64,000 nt of DNA, taken from NCBI GenBank assembly GCA_027484825.1, contig JAIXSE010000003.1, positions 1 through 64,000 of the forward strand. Reading direction: 5' to 3'. The stretch comes from Rubrivivax sp. (GTDB lineage Bacteria > Pseudomonadota > Gammaproteobacteria > Burkholderiales > Burkholderiaceae_C). Made by a program: the position numbers and the translations under genes. The notes under the pieces are model-generated. The model was not told the DNA's origin, did not search any database, and saw nothing but the letters and a program-made list of their open reading frames with translations. This document shows positions 35,394 to 44,993 of this stretch, piece after piece (the first letter of the stretch is position 1; every line of letters begins with the position of its first letter).

Positions 35394-37211
35394 ATGCGCG
35401 ACACCCTCGATTTCCTGCTGTATGACTGGCTCCAGGTCCAGACGCTGCAGGACCGTCCCCGTTTTGCCGACCACTCCCGCGAGACCTTCGACGCGGTGCT
35501 GGACACCTGCGAGCGCATCGCCCGCGAGAAGTTCGCCCCCTTCAACCGGCTGGCCGACACCGAGGAGCCACGCTTCGACGGCGAGCGGGTGCATCTGCCG
35601 GCCACAACGCATGCGGCGATGGCCGCTTATGTCGAGTCCGGCATGCTGTCGGCGGCGCAGGACCATGAACGTGGCGGCATGCAGTTGCCGCTGACGGTGG
35701 AGATGGCCGCCAATGCCTTCTTCAGCAAGGCCAGCGTGGCCATGGGCGGCTACGCCATGCTGACCCAGGGCAATGCCAATTTGCTGATGGCCCATGGCAC
35801 GCCGACGCAGCAGGACGTCTTCGCCGCCAATGAATTCAGCGGCCGCTGGTTCGGCACCATGTGCCTGTCCGAGCCGCAGGCCGGATCGTCCCTCAGCGAT
35901 GTGGCCACCCGCGCCGAGCCGGACGGGGACGACTTCGAGTCCGACCCCCTGGGCCCGCGTTACCGCCTGACCGGCCACAAGATGTGGATTTCCGGCGGCG
36001 AGCACGAGATCACCGAGAACATCGTGCATCTGGTGCTGGCCAAGATTCCGGGGCCGGACGGCCGGCCGCTGCCGGGTGTGAAGGGCTTGTCCCTGTTCAT
36101 CGTGCCCAAGCATCTGGTGGATGCGCAGGGCCGGCTCACCGGCGAGCGCAATGACGTGACGCTGGCCGGCCTGAATCACAAGCTGGGGTATCGCGGCACG
36201 ACCAACTGCCTGCTCAATTTCGGGGAAGGGCGCCACCGTCCCGGCGGGCGCGGCGGCGCCGTGGGCTACCGCGTCGGACGCCCTGGCGACGGGTTGCGCT
36301 GCATGTTCCACATGATGAACGAGGCCCGCATCGGCGTCGGCCTGGGCGCGGTGATGCTGGGCTATGCCGGATATGAGGCGAGCCTGGCCTATGCCCGGCA
36401 GCGCCCGCAGGGCCGTCCGTTGACGGCCGCCGGCAAGGACGCGGCGGCACCGCAGCGGCTCATCATCGAACATGCCGACGTCAAGCGCATGCTGCTGGCG
36501 CAGAAGAGTTATGTGGAAGGCGGCCTGGCCCTGGCGCTGTATTGCGCCCGGCTGGTGGATGAGCAGGCCACCGGCACGCCCGAGGCGGCCAGCCAGGCGC
36601 AGCTGATGCTGGAAGTGCTCACGCCCATCGCCAAGAGCTGGCCCAGCGAATGGTGCCTGGAAGCCAACTCGCTGGCCATCCAGGTGCTGGGCGGCTACGG
36701 CTACACCCGGGACTTTCCGGTGGAGCAGTACTGGCGGGACAACCGGCTGAACATGATCCATGAAGGCACCCACGGCATCCAGGCCCTGGACCTGCTGGGA
36801 CGCAAGGTGGTGATGGACGGCGGCAAGGCCTTGATGGCGCTGGCCGGTCGCATCAACGACACCGTCCAGCGCGCAGGCCAGGTGGCCGGCCTGGCCACGG
36901 CGGCGACCGCGCTCGCGGGTGCGCTGGCGGCCGTCGGCACCGCCACCAAGAAAGCCTGGGCCACCGGCGAGCCGGAAGAGGCCCTGGCCAATGCCACGCC
37001 CTACCTGCAAGCCTTCGGCCATACGGTGATGGCCTGGATCTGGCTGGAATTGGCCCTGGCCGTGGAAGGCCGTGACGACGATGCCGCGCACGGTAAACGC
37101 GCCGCGCAGCGCTATTTCTACGCCTACGAGCTGCCTCGCATTGCGGCCTGGCTGCAGGTGGTGGAACGCCGCGAGCCGCTGGTGCGTGAGATGCAGGACC
37201 GCTGGTTCTGA
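35394..37211 (+). CDS. Acyl-CoA dehydrogenase, large (C-terminal-extended) type
   Basis: A 605-residue FAD enzyme that introduces the first double bond in acyl-CoA. It belongs to the ~600-residue subfamily with an extra N-terminal helix and an added C-terminal domain. Markers are MCLSEPQAGSSLSDVATRA (flavin region), HKMWISGGEHEITENIVHLV, FHMMNEARIGVGLGAVMLG and IQVLGGYGYTRDFPVEQYWRDNR. NMIHEGTHGIQALDLLGRK holds the catalytic Glu. The start at 35394 is preceded by GGAGA. It lies 170 bases after the thiolase gene and 21 bases before an SDR gene. Confidence 0.93.
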   Translation: MRDTLDFLLYDWLQVQTLQDRPRFADHSRETFDAVLDTCERIAREKFAPFNRLADTEEPRFDGERVHLPATTHAAMAAYVESGMLSAAQDHERGGMQLPLTVEMAANAFFSKASVAMGGYAMLTQGNANLLMAHGTPTQQDVFAANEFSGRWFGTMCLSEPQAGSSLSDVATRAEPDGDDFESDPLGPRYRLTGHKMWISGGEHEITENIVHLVLAKIPGPDGRPLPGVKGLSLFIVPKHLVDAQGRLTGERNDVTLAGLNHKLGYRGTTNCLLNFGEGRHRPGGRGGAVGYRVGRPGDGLRCMFHMMNEARIGVGLGAVMLGYAGYEASLAYARQRPQGRPLTAAGKDAAAPQRLIIEHADVKRMLLAQKSYVEGGLALALYCARLVDEQATGTPEAASQAQLMLEVLTPIAKSWPSEWCLEANSLAIQVLGGYGYTRDFPVEQYWRDNRLNMIHEGTHGIQALDLLGRKVVMDGGKALMALAGRINDTVQRAGQVAGLATAATALAGALAAVGTATKKAWATGEPEEALANATPYLQAFGHTVMAWIWLELALAVEGRDDDAAHGKRAAQRYFYAYELPRIAAWLQVVERREPLVREMQDRWF

Positions 37212-37232
37212 ACAACCAACAAGGAGAGCGAC

Positions 37233-38024
37233 ATGAGCAGCAAGGTGCAGGATTTGTTTGACCTGTCGGGCCAGGTGGCCCTGGTGACCGGTGGGTCTCG
37301 CGGGCTGGGCCTGCAGATCGCCGAAGCGCTGGGCGAGGCGGGGGCCCGCATCATGCTCAGCTCGCGCAAGGCGGCCGACCTGGAAGCGGCGGTGGCGCAT
37401 CTGCGGGGCCGCGGCATCGATGCGCAGTTCATCGCCGCCGATGCCGCTGACGAGGCGCAGGCGCGCAGCATCGTCAGCCAGACGGTGCAGCGGCTCGGGC
37501 AGATCGACATCCTGGTCAACAATGCCGGCGCCACCTGGGGAGCCCCGGCGGAAGAGCATCCGGTGGACGCCTGGGACAAGGTGATGGACCTGAACATCCG
37601 CAGCCTCTTCGTGATGAGCCAGGAAGCGGCCCGCCAGAGCATGATTCCGCGCCGTCAGGGCCGCATCATCAATGTGGCCTCCATCGCAGGCCTGAGCGGC
37701 AACAGCGGGTTGATGAAGACGATTGCCTACAACACCAGCAAGGGCGCGGCGGTGAACTTCACCCGGGCGCTGGCGGGCGAGTGGGGCGAATACGGCATCA
37801 CCGTCAATGCCCTGGCGCCAGGCTTTTTCCCCAGCAAGATGACCAAGGGCCTGATGGCCAGCATCGGCGAGGAGAAGCTGGCGGCCCATGCACCGCTGCG
37901 CCGCATCGGCGATGACGACGACCTCAAGGGCGCTGCGCTGCTGTTTGCCAGCCGTGCCGGCAAGCACATCACCGGGCAGGTGCTGGCGGTGGACGGCGGC
38001 GTCTCCGCCGTGCATGGCGGCTGA
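37233..38024 (+). CDS. SDR-family oxidoreductase
   Basis: A 263-residue NAD(P)-dependent short-chain dehydrogenase. The cofactor motif is TGGSRGLGLQIAEALG, followed by NNAG in VNNAGATWG, the catalytic Ser region NVASIAGLSG and the YxxxK pair in YNTSKGAAVNFTRALA. The C-terminus ITGQVLAVDGGVSAVHGG is typical of the classical group. Substrate is likely a 3-oxoacyl or hydroxyacyl derivative given the neighbours, which is inference. AAGGAGA precedes the ATG. Confidence 0.92.
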   Translation: MSSKVQDLFDLSGQVALVTGGSRGLGLQIAEALGEAGARIMLSSRKAADLEAAVAHLRGRGIDAQFIAADAADEAQARSIVSQTVQRLGQIDILVNNAGATWGAPAEEHPVDAWDKVMDLNIRSLFVMSQEAARQSMIPRRQGRIINVASIAGLSGNSGLMKTIAYNTSKGAAVNFTRALAGEWGEYGITVNALAPGFFPSKMTKGLMASIGEEKLAAHAPLRRIGDDDDLKGAALLFASRAGKHITGQVLAVDGGVSAVHGG

Positions 38025-38041
38025 GCGGTATCCTCGCGCCC

Positions 38042-38494
38042 ATGACGACCTCTCTTGCCTTTCCGGTGCACATTCCGTTTGTCCAGCAGCTGGGTTTCGA
38101 GCTGTTGCGCATGGACGAGGGTGAAGCCGAGCTGAGCCTGTCGGTGCGCGAGCTGCACCTGAATTCCTGGGAAGTGGCCCACGGCGGCGTGCTGATGACG
38201 CTGCTGGATGTGGCCATGGCCCATGCGGCCCGCAGCATCCATCGCGACCAGCCGGACTTCGGTCCGGGCGTGGTGACGGTGGAGATGAAGACCAGCTTCA
38301 TGCGCCCCGGCGAAGGGCATCTGCGGGCGGTGGGGCGGCTGCTGCATCGCTCCACCACCATGGCCTTCTGCGAAGGCTCGGTGCTGGGCGAGGACGGCAA
38401 GCTCTGCGCGCATGCCACTGGCACCTTCAAATACCTCAAGGCGCTGCCAGGGCGGGGGCGCAGCCTGAAGTCATTGCAGCGCACTGCCGGATAG
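38042..38494 (+). CDS. PaaI-type acyl-CoA thioesterase
   Basis: A 150-residue hotdog-fold thioesterase. The family motif is NSWEVAHGGVLMTLLDVAMAHAA (HGG with the catalytic acid in the following helix), followed by VVTVEMKTSFMRPGEG. It hydrolyses short or aromatic acyl-CoA thioesters. It begins 17 bases after the SDR gene and is probably part of the same transcript. Confidence 0.92.
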   Translation: MTTSLAFPVHIPFVQQLGFELLRMDEGEAELSLSVRELHLNSWEVAHGGVLMTLLDVAMAHAARSIHRDQPDFGPGVVTVEMKTSFMRPGEGHLRAVGRLLHRSTTMAFCEGSVLGEDGKLCAHATGTFKYLKALPGRGRSLKSLQRTAG

Positions 38495-38653
38495 GCCTCG
38501 GGCCTGGTCGCCGCTCGCCTATGTGCTCCTGTCACCCGAGGGACGTTGCGCTTCCCGACTCCCATGTTTCAATCAACCGGATTTGCTTTGTGCGAAGGGG
38601 TGGGCGCCGACGCCCGGTCCTTGCGCAAAGCCTGAGCTGAAAAGGAGATCGAC

Positions 38654-39673
38654 ATGACCCAGATCAACCGCCAGATCCATCTGGCCTCCCGCCCCACCGG
38701 CGAGCCCACCGCCGACAACTTCAAGCTGGTGCAAACGCCGGTGCCCGAGCTGACGGACGGTCAGGTGCTGGTCCGCAACCACTACCTGAGCCTGGACCCC
38801 TACATGCGGGGCCGCATGAGCGAGAGCAAGAGCTATGCCGATCCGCAGCCGCTCAACCAGGTGATGATCGGCGGCACGGTCGGCGAAGTCGTGGCCTCGA
38901 AGAACAGCCACTTCGCCGTCGGCGACAAGGTGGTCGGCATGGGCGGCTGGCAGGAATTCCAGGTGGTGGACGGCCAGCAGCGCGGTGTGCTGCAGAAGGT
39001 GGACACCACCCATGTGCCGCTGTCCGCCTATCTCGGCGCGGTCGGCATGCCGGGCGTGACCGGCTGGTATGGCCTGGTGAAGATCATCAACCCCAAGGCC
39101 GGGGAGACGGTGGTGGTCAGCGCGGCCAGCGGTGCGGTCGGCGGCGCGGTGGGCCAGCTCGCCAAGGTGCGCGGGGCGCGGGCGGTCGGCCTGGCCGGCG
39201 GTGCCGAGAAGTGCCGCTACGTGGTGGAGGAGCTGGGCTTTGACGCCTGCATCGACTACAAGCAGCACAAGGATGTGAAGTCGCTGTCGGCGGCGCTCAA
39301 GGCCGAATGCCCGAACGGCATCGACGGCTACTTCGAGAACGTCGGCGGCATGATCCTGGACGCGGTGATGCTGCGCGCCAATGCCTTCAGCCGCATCGCC
39401 ATGTGCGGCATGATCGCCGGCTACAACGGCGAGCCGATCCCGATGACGGCGCCGCAGCTGATCCTGGTCAACCGCATGAAGGTCGAAGGCTTCATCGTCT
39501 CCGAACACATGGACGTGTGGCCCGAGGCGCTGAAGGAACTCGGCACGCTGGTGGCCACCGGCAAGCTCAAGTATCGCGAGACGGTGGCCCAGGGCCTGGA
39601 CAGCGCGCCGGAGGCCTTCCTCGGCCTGCTCAAGGGCCGCAACTTCGGCAAGCAGCTGGTCAAGCTGATCTGA
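38654..39673 (+). CDS. NADP-dependent zinc-free MDR oxidoreductase (CurA/leukotriene B4 dehydrogenase-like)
   Basis: A 339-residue medium-chain reductase. The N-terminus has the family stretch RQIHLASRPTGEPTADNFKL and LSLDPYMRGRMSE. The nucleotide-binding site is VVSAASGAVGGAVGQLAK. The zinc-binding Cys residues of alcohol dehydrogenases are absent. Relatives reduce alpha,beta-unsaturated ketones or aldehydes. AAGGAG (38641-38646) precedes the ATG. The stop overlaps the next ATG by one base (TGATG), so the pair is coupled. Confidence 0.92.
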   Translation: MTQINRQIHLASRPTGEPTADNFKLVQTPVPELTDGQVLVRNHYLSLDPYMRGRMSESKSYADPQPLNQVMIGGTVGEVVASKNSHFAVGDKVVGMGGWQEFQVVDGQQRGVLQKVDTTHVPLSAYLGAVGMPGVTGWYGLVKIINPKAGETVVVSAASGAVGGAVGQLAKVRGARAVGLAGGAEKCRYVVEELGFDACIDYKQHKDVKSLSAALKAECPNGIDGYFENVGGMILDAVMLRANAFSRIAMCGMIAGYNGEPIPMTAPQLILVNRMKVEGFIVSEHMDVWPEALKELGTLVATGKLKYRETVAQGLDSAPEAFLGLLKGRNFGKQLVKLI

Positions 39674-40137
39674 TGACCGTGGTTCACTGGCGCTGCGAGG
39701 CGCTGCCGTCGATGAGCGCCGTGGCGCTCTACCGCGTGCTGAAGCTGCGCTCGGAGGTGTTCGTGGTGGAGCAGCAATGCATCTACCTGGACCCGGACGG
39801 GCGGGACGAAGACGCCTGGCATCTGCAGGCGCTGGACTCCGACGGGGCGGTGCTGGCCTATGCCCGCTTGCTGCCCCCGCAATCCGCGCAGGACGCGGCC
39901 CGAATTGGCCGCGTCATCACCGCTCCCTCGGCGCGGGGGACCGGTCTGGGCCGGGCGCTGATGCAGGAAGCCCTGGTGGCCTGCGCGCGCCTGTGGCCGG
40001 ATGCGCCCCTTGAGCTGGGCGCGCAGGCGCATCTGCGGGACTTCTACGGCAGCTTCGGCTTCGCGGCCATCTCGGACGTGTACGACGAGGACGGCATTCC
40101 CCACATCGACATGCGCCGCGACCGCGCCGGCGGCTGA
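39673..40137 (+). CDS. GNAT N-acetyltransferase, ElaA-like
   Basis: A 154-residue acetyltransferase. The ElaA-type N-terminus is visible (LYRVLKLRSEVFVVEQQCIYLDPDGRD-region), and the acetyl-CoA site is RIGRVITAPSARGTGLGRAL. The acceptor is unknown. Its start codon overlaps the stop of the preceding reductase gene by one base, which implies translational coupling. Confidence 0.9.
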   Translation: MTVVHWRCEALPSMSAVALYRVLKLRSEVFVVEQQCIYLDPDGRDEDAWHLQALDSDGAVLAYARLLPPQSAQDAARIGRVITAPSARGTGLGRALMQEALVACARLWPDAPLELGAQAHLRDFYGSFGFAAISDVYDEDGIPHIDMRRDRAGG

Positions 40138-40277
40138 TCGACCGACATCACCGGGCGCGTGCCTCCGTTGTTGATGACACGGACGCCTGCGCCGCATCGG
40201 TGCAGACCGGGCCACACGGCGGCGTCAGACCGCCGGACCCGCGGTCTGAAGTGTTCTGAAGCGTTCTGGAGACAACG

Positions 40278-41213
40278 ATGAGCGACCTGATCCTTCACCA
40301 CTACGGCAGCTCCCCCTTCGCCGAAAAAACCCGGCTGATGCTGGGCATGAAGGGGCTGAGCTGGCAGTCGGTGACCGTGCCGATGATCTTGCCCAAGCCG
40401 GACGTGGTGGCCCTGACGGGCGGCTACCGGCGCACGCCCTTCCTGCAGATCGGCGCGGACATCTACTGCGACACCGCCCTGATTGCCGACGTGCTGGAGC
40501 AGCGCCAGCCCAGCCCCAGCCTCTACCCGGCCAAGCTGGGCGGCCAGGCCCGGCTGCTGGCGCAATGGGCGGACACCGATCTGTTCTGGACGGCCCTGCC
40601 GCACGCCATGCAACCGGAGGGTATCAAGGCGATCTTTGCCGGCGCACCGCCGGAGGTGTTCAAAGCCTTTGTGGCCGACCGCCGGGCGATGTCTGAGGGT
40701 ACGCCCCGCATCAGTGGCCCGGACGCCAGTGCCGCGCTGACCTCGTATCTGAGCTGGCTGTCCGATCTGCTTGGCGACGGTCGCCCCTGGCTGCTGGGTG
40801 AAGGGCCCAGCATTGCCGACCTGAGCGTCTATCACCCGCTGTGGTTTGTGGCCCGGGCCGGTGCCATGGCGGACATCCTCACGCCGCATGAGGCGATCCA
40901 GGGCTGGATGGCCCGGGTGGCCGCCATCGGTCATGGCCAGCGTGCCGGCAAGCTGGAGGGCGACGAGGCGATTGCCCGGGCCCGCAGCGCCACGCCTGCT
41001 GCAGCGACGGTGGTGCCGGGGCTGGGCTTTGAGGCCGGTGCGCGCGTCAGCGTCACCCCGGCCGACTACGCCCGCGATGCGGTCACCGGCGTGCTGGTGG
41101 GTCTGGACACCGCCCGCGTGACCCTGGCGCGGGACGACGAACGGGCGGGGCGGGTGCATGTGCATTTCCCGCGCATCGGCTACATGCTCAAGAACGAGGA
41201 GACAGGCGCATGA
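40278..41213 (+). CDS. Glutathione S-transferase family protein with C-terminal extension
   Basis: A 311-residue protein. Residues 1-80 are a thioredoxin-like GST N-domain (LILHHYGSSPFAEKTRLMLG; RTPFLQIGADIYCDTALIAD), and about 90-220 form the helical GST C-domain (WLLGEGPSIADLSVYHPLWF). About 80 further residues follow, ending VHVHFPRIGYMLKN, so it is longer than standard ~210-230-residue GSTs. The tail is a small beta-rich segment of unknown role. A conjugation or dehalogenation role is possible but unproven. The stop overlaps the next ATG by four bases (ATGA). Confidence 0.88.
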   Translation: MSDLILHHYGSSPFAEKTRLMLGMKGLSWQSVTVPMILPKPDVVALTGGYRRTPFLQIGADIYCDTALIADVLEQRQPSPSLYPAKLGGQARLLAQWADTDLFWTALPHAMQPEGIKAIFAGAPPEVFKAFVADRRAMSEGTPRISGPDASAALTSYLSWLSDLLGDGRPWLLGEGPSIADLSVYHPLWFVARAGAMADILTPHEAIQGWMARVAAIGHGQRAGKLEGDEAIARARSATPAAATVVPGLGFEAGARVSVTPADYARDAVTGVLVGLDTARVTLARDDERAGRVHVHFPRIGYMLKNEETGA

Positions 41214-42106
41214 AGGACTATCAAGGCAAGACCGCGGTCATCACCGGCGCGGGCTCGGGCTTCGGCCTGGAAGTGGCCCGTATCGCCGCCGCGCGCGGCA
41301 TGAACCTGGTGCTGTGCGACGTGCAGCAGGATGCGCTGGACCGCGTCGCGCAAGAATTCAGCGCCCACCCGGTGCTGGCCCAGCGCGTGGATGTGGCCAA
41401 GGCCGATGAGATGGAGGCCTTGGCCGCGGCGGTGCAGGCCCGCTTCGGGGCGCCGCACTTCGTGTTCAACAACGCGGGTGTGGGCTCGGGCGGCCTGATC
41501 TGGGAGAACAGCCTCAACGACTGGGAATGGGTGCTGGGCGTCAACCTGATGGGCGTGGTGCACGGCGTGCGGCTGTTCACGCCGATGATGCTGGCGGCGG
41601 CTCAGGCCGACCCGTCCTGGCAGGGGCATATCGTCAACACCGCGTCGATGGCCGGCATGCTGAATCCGCCCAACATGGGCGTCTACAACGTGTCCAAGCA
41701 TGCGGTGGTGTCGCTCAGCGAGACGCTCTATCAGGACCTGTCGCTGGTGACCGACCAGGTGAAGTGTTCGGTGCTGTGTCCGTTCTTCGTGCCCACCGGC
41801 ATCACCCAGAGCCATCGCAACCGGCCTTCGGAGCTGCAGGGCAGCAAGCCCACCCGCAGCCAGCTGATCTCGCAGGCGCAGACCGACAAGGCGGTCTCGT
41901 CCGGCAAGCTCAGCGCGGCCGATGTGGCCCGCATGGTGTTTGACGCGATGGATGAGGAGCGCTTCTACATCTTCAGCCATCCGCAGGCCTTGCAGGGCGT
42001 GCAGACCCGGCTGGAGGACGTGATGCAGGGGCGCAATCCGACCGATCCGTTCAAGGACCGGCCGGAGATTGGCGCCGGCCTGCGCAAGGCGCTGCGGGAC
42101 GCCTGA
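41210..42106 (+). CDS. SDR-family oxidoreductase
   Basis: A 298-residue short-chain dehydrogenase with cofactor motif TGAGSGFGLEVARIAAARG, VFNNAGVG, the Ser region VNTASMAGML and the catalytic YxxxK in YNVSKHAVVSLSETLY. The C-terminal part is longer than in the 250-residue classical enzymes and carries a helical ~50-residue tail. It is translationally coupled to the GST-like gene, so the two probably act on the same compound. Confidence 0.92.
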   Translation: MKDYQGKTAVITGAGSGFGLEVARIAAARGMNLVLCDVQQDALDRVAQEFSAHPVLAQRVDVAKADEMEALAAAVQARFGAPHFVFNNAGVGSGGLIWENSLNDWEWVLGVNLMGVVHGVRLFTPMMLAAAQADPSWQGHIVNTASMAGMLNPPNMGVYNVSKHAVVSLSETLYQDLSLVTDQVKCSVLCPFFVPTGITQSHRNRPSELQGSKPTRSQLISQAQTDKAVSSGKLSAADVARMVFDAMDEERFYIFSHPQALQGVQTRLEDVMQGRNPTDPFKDRPEIGAGLRKALRDA

Positions 42107-42194
42107 CGCCCACGCGAAGGCCCTGGGCCGCCGGGTCTGGCACACTGCCGTCCCGGCGCCCAGATGTTGATGGAGTTTTGCGCCGGGTCTGAAC

Positions 42195-43529
42195 ATGCCC
42201 GATCACAACGCTTCCTCTCTCTCTCCTTCCTCCTCCCAGACCGACGCTGCAGCGTCCGGTGCCGGCGGCCGTGTGCTGGTCATTGGCGGCGGCCCGGCCG
42301 GCCTGATGGCCGCCGAGCGCCTGGCGCTGGCCGGCGTGCAGGTCGATCTCTTCGACGCGATGGCCTCGGTGGGCCGCAAGTTCCTGCTGGCCGGCAAGGG
42401 CGGACTCAACCTCACCCACTCGGACACGCGGCCGCGCTTTGAGGAACGTTATTTCGAGCGCCAGTCGGCCGTTGGTGCCTGGCTGGACCGCTTCGATGCA
42501 GAGGCGCTGCGGCGCTGGGCGCAAGCGCTTGGCGTCGAGACCTTTGTCGGCACCTCCGGGCGGGTGTTCCCCAAGGACCTGAAGGCAGCGCCGCTGCTGC
42601 GGGCCTGGCTGCATCGCCTGCGAGGGCAGGGCGTGCGGCTGCACATGCGGCATCGCTGGCTGGGCTGGACGGAGGACGGCGGCTGCCGCTTCCAGGGCCC
42701 AGAGGGCGAATCCGTGTGGCGGGCCGATGCGGTCGTGCTGGCGCTGGGCGGTGCTTCGTGGCCGCAACTGGGGTCGGATGGGCGCTGGGCGCCGCTGCTG
42801 GCGGAGGCGGGCGCCGAGGTGCGTGCGCTTCGGCCGGCCAATTGCGGCTTCGATCTGGGCCGCCGCCGGGGCGGTGAGGCGGACACCGCCATCGGCTGGA
42901 CGCCGTTCTTTGCCGAGAAGTTTGCCGGCCAGCCGGTCAAGCCGGTGGCCCTCAGCGTGCAGTCCCCGGACGGGCCGCTGTTCTCGCGCCAAGGCGAATT
43001 CGTGGTGACGGCCACCGGCATCGAAGGCTCGCTGGTGTATGCCGCATCGGCGGTGATCCGTGACCTCATCGAAGCGCACGGCGAAGCCTTGATCCATCTG
43101 GATCTGCTGCCCGGTCGTGACACGGCCTGGGTGGCGGAGCAGGTGGCGTATCCGCGCGGTTCGCGCTCGATGTCGTCGCACCTCAAGAGCCGTCTCAATC
43201 TGGACGGGCTCAAGGCGGGCCTGCTGCACGAGGTGCTGGACAAGGCCGAGTATGGGGACGTCGCCACCTTGGCCCGCACCATCAAGGCCTTGCCGCTGCG
43301 GCTGGCGGCGCCCCGGCCCATTGCCGAGGTCATCAGCACGGCGGGTGGCGTGCGGCTGGAGTCGCTGGATGAGCACCTGATGCTCAAGAGTCGCCCCGGC
43401 GTGTTTGTGGCCGGGGAGATGCTGGACTGGGAAGCGCCGACCGGCGGCTACCTGCTCACGGCCACCATGGCCAGTGGGGTGGTGGCGGGCGACGGTGCCG
43501 GCGCCTGGGTCCGGCCAGGCAGTCGCTGA
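42195..43529 (+). CDS. FAD/NAD(P)-binding flavoprotein, HI0933/TIGR03862-like
   Basis: A 444-residue flavoprotein. The dinucleotide-binding motif VLVIGGGPAGLMAAERLALAG is followed by the family-specific ASVGRKFLLAGKGGLNLTHSD. The C-terminal FAD loop reads RPGVFVAGEMLDWEAPTGGYLL. The N-terminal 25 residues before the Rossmann fold are Ser/Ala-rich. Reactions are unknown for most members of this group. Its TGA is directly followed by the stop of the convergent gene, with no bases between. Confidence 0.9.
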   Translation: MPDHNASSLSPSSSQTDAAASGAGGRVLVIGGGPAGLMAAERLALAGVQVDLFDAMASVGRKFLLAGKGGLNLTHSDTRPRFEERYFERQSAVGAWLDRFDAEALRRWAQALGVETFVGTSGRVFPKDLKAAPLLRAWLHRLRGQGVRLHMRHRWLGWTEDGGCRFQGPEGESVWRADAVVLALGGASWPQLGSDGRWAPLLAEAGAEVRALRPANCGFDLGRRRGGEADTAIGWTPFFAEKFAGQPVKPVALSVQSPDGPLFSRQGEFVVTATGIEGSLVYAASAVIRDLIEAHGEALIHLDLLPGRDTAWVAEQVAYPRGSRSMSSHLKSRLNLDGLKAGLLHEVLDKAEYGDVATLARTIKALPLRLAAPRPIAEVISTAGGVRLESLDEHLMLKSRPGVFVAGEMLDWEAPTGGYLLTATMASGVVAGDGAGAWVRPGSR

Positions 43530-44645
43530 TCAGGCGCGGGCGGCGCTCACCGCCTGCTGCCAGCGAGTGACGACTTCGTCGTCGGTCCAGTCCTGCGCGG
43601 CATTGCCCACCACGACCTCCACCATGGCGCCGTCGGGGATCTTCTGGGAGGCGACCGCCCGTGCGCCCAGCCAGAAGCCCTGTTCACGGGCCATGGCCAG
43701 CATGGCTTCCCGGAGTGCCTCCGGCTTCGCGGGCAGGTGCAACTGGAAGGAATTGGTGGCGGGCGGCTCCGGCGTGACCTGCCACGCCGGGACCTGGGCC
43801 AGCCTGGCCGCCAGGGTTCGGGCTCGGATCCGGTAGTCCGCCATGCGGGGCAACTGCTCGCGCAGCCCCTGGAAGGCGCTCAGGACGAACGGGTACAGGG
43901 TGTACACATTGCCTGCCAGGCGGCTTTTCCAGGGGCGGAGTTCTTCGATGAAGGCTTCGCTGCCCAGCAGCATGGCACCGGACAGGCCGCCCAGGCCTTT
44001 GTAGAAGGACACGTAGACGGAATCCGCCAGGGCCGCGATCTCGGCGAGGGGCCGTCCGTAGTGGGGCTGGGATTCCCACAGCCGGGCGCCGTCCAGATGC
44101 AGCTTGATGCCGTGATGGCGGCACCATTGGCTGATGGCGACCAGCTCGTCCCAGGCCAGCAGTTGGAAGCCGGCGCGCCGCAGCGGCAGTTCCACCACGA
44201 CCACTGCGGGTGTTTCGGGCAGGGCTTCCAGGGCCTGCACGGTGAACGGCGTGTCGGGCGCGCCGATCCGCAAGCCCCGCAGGCCCATCAGGCGCTCGAA
44301 GGCATCGGCCTCGTCCACGGCGATGTGGCACTGCGGATGCAGGGCGATGGGGCCTTGACCGTCGCCGCACCACACGCGAAGTGCGGCGAGCTGGGCGGCG
44401 ACGCCCTTATGAAAAAAGCTCGCCGCCGGCTTGCCCAGCAAGGTGGCCACTTCCGCTTCCAGCGCCTGGAGGGCGATGCCGTCCCCATAGACATCCAGCG
44501 GCAGCGCGGCTTCCGGCACCTGGCTCAAGGCCTGGAGCGACTCCTGCATGGAACGCGCGGGCCGATGGCCGTTCATCCAGCGACTGCATTGCAGCCGCAG
44601 CGTGGTTTCGAGGTGGGAAGGGCGGATATCAGGCATGGCCGGCAT
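43530..44645 (-). CDS. Threonine-aldolase-like PLP enzyme (beta-eliminating lyase family)
   Basis: A 371-residue fold-type I PLP enzyme of the low-specificity threonine aldolase family. Visible features are YGDGIALQALEAEVATLLGK at the N-terminus, GIKLHLDGARLWE (Asp for the PLP nitrogen) and VSFYKGLGGLSGAML with the PLP Lys. Family members cleave threonine or related beta-hydroxy amino acids to glycine and an aldehyde. The start is uncertain: 44645 and 44636 are both ATG codons in frame. The open frame continues upstream only by running through the tandem repeat at 44670, which is spurious. Confidence 0.85.
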   Translation of the reverse strand: MPAMPDIRPSHLETTLRLQCSRWMNGHRPARSMQESLQALSQVPEAALPLDVYGDGIALQALEAEVATLLGKPAASFFHKGVAAQLAALRVWCGDGQGPIALHPQCHIAVDEADAFERLMGLRGLRIGAPDTPFTVQALEALPETPAVVVVELPLRRAGFQLLAWDELVAISQWCRHHGIKLHLDGARLWESQPHYGRPLAEIAALADSVYVSFYKGLGGLSGAMLLGSEAFIEELRPWKSRLAGNVYTLYPFVLSAFQGLREQLPRMADYRIRARTLAARLAQVPAWQVTPEPPATNSFQLHLPAKPEALREAMLAMAREQGFWLGARAVASQKIPDGAMVEVVVGNAAQDWTDDEVVTRWQQAVSAARA

Positions 44646-44669
44646 TAGAGCACCGCCCCGACCGCCAAT

Positions 44670-44984
44670 GTCCAGCCGGCTAGGCCGGCTGAACCGGTCG
44701 CCACAAGTCGCCTGCACGCGCGAAGCGCCGTGCCGGCGGGGCTGCAAGTTCGCTGAAGAGGGCCACCGCCGGGCCGCCCCAAGGTGGCCCATTGCCCCCT
44801 CGGGGGGCGGTGTCCAGCCGGCCCTAAGCCGGCTGGACCGGTCGCCACAAGTCGCCTGCACGCGCGAAGCGCCGTGCCGGCGGGGCTGCAGGTTCGCTGA
44901 AGAGGGCCACCGCCGGGCCGCCCCAAGGTGGCCCCTTGCCCCCTCGGGGGGCGGTGTCCAGCCGGCCCTAGGCCGGCTGGACCG
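44670..44984. repeat. ~143-bp tandem direct repeat with internal palindromes (2.2 copies)
   Basis: Units begin at 44670, 44812 and 44956 (142 and 144 bases apart); the third is only a ~29-base start. Copies differ by a 2-base indel and a handful of substitutions. Each unit contains several inverted repeats: a CCAGCCGG...CCGGCTGG stem (in copy three CCAGCCGGCC-CTA-GGCCGGCTGG, 44958-44980), GGGCCACC...GGTGGCCC, and GCCCCC-TC-GGGGGG. This fills the 390-base gap between the aldolase-like gene and tex. It has no credible coding frame. Confidence 0.85.
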
Positions 44985-44993
44985 GGGGCCCCA

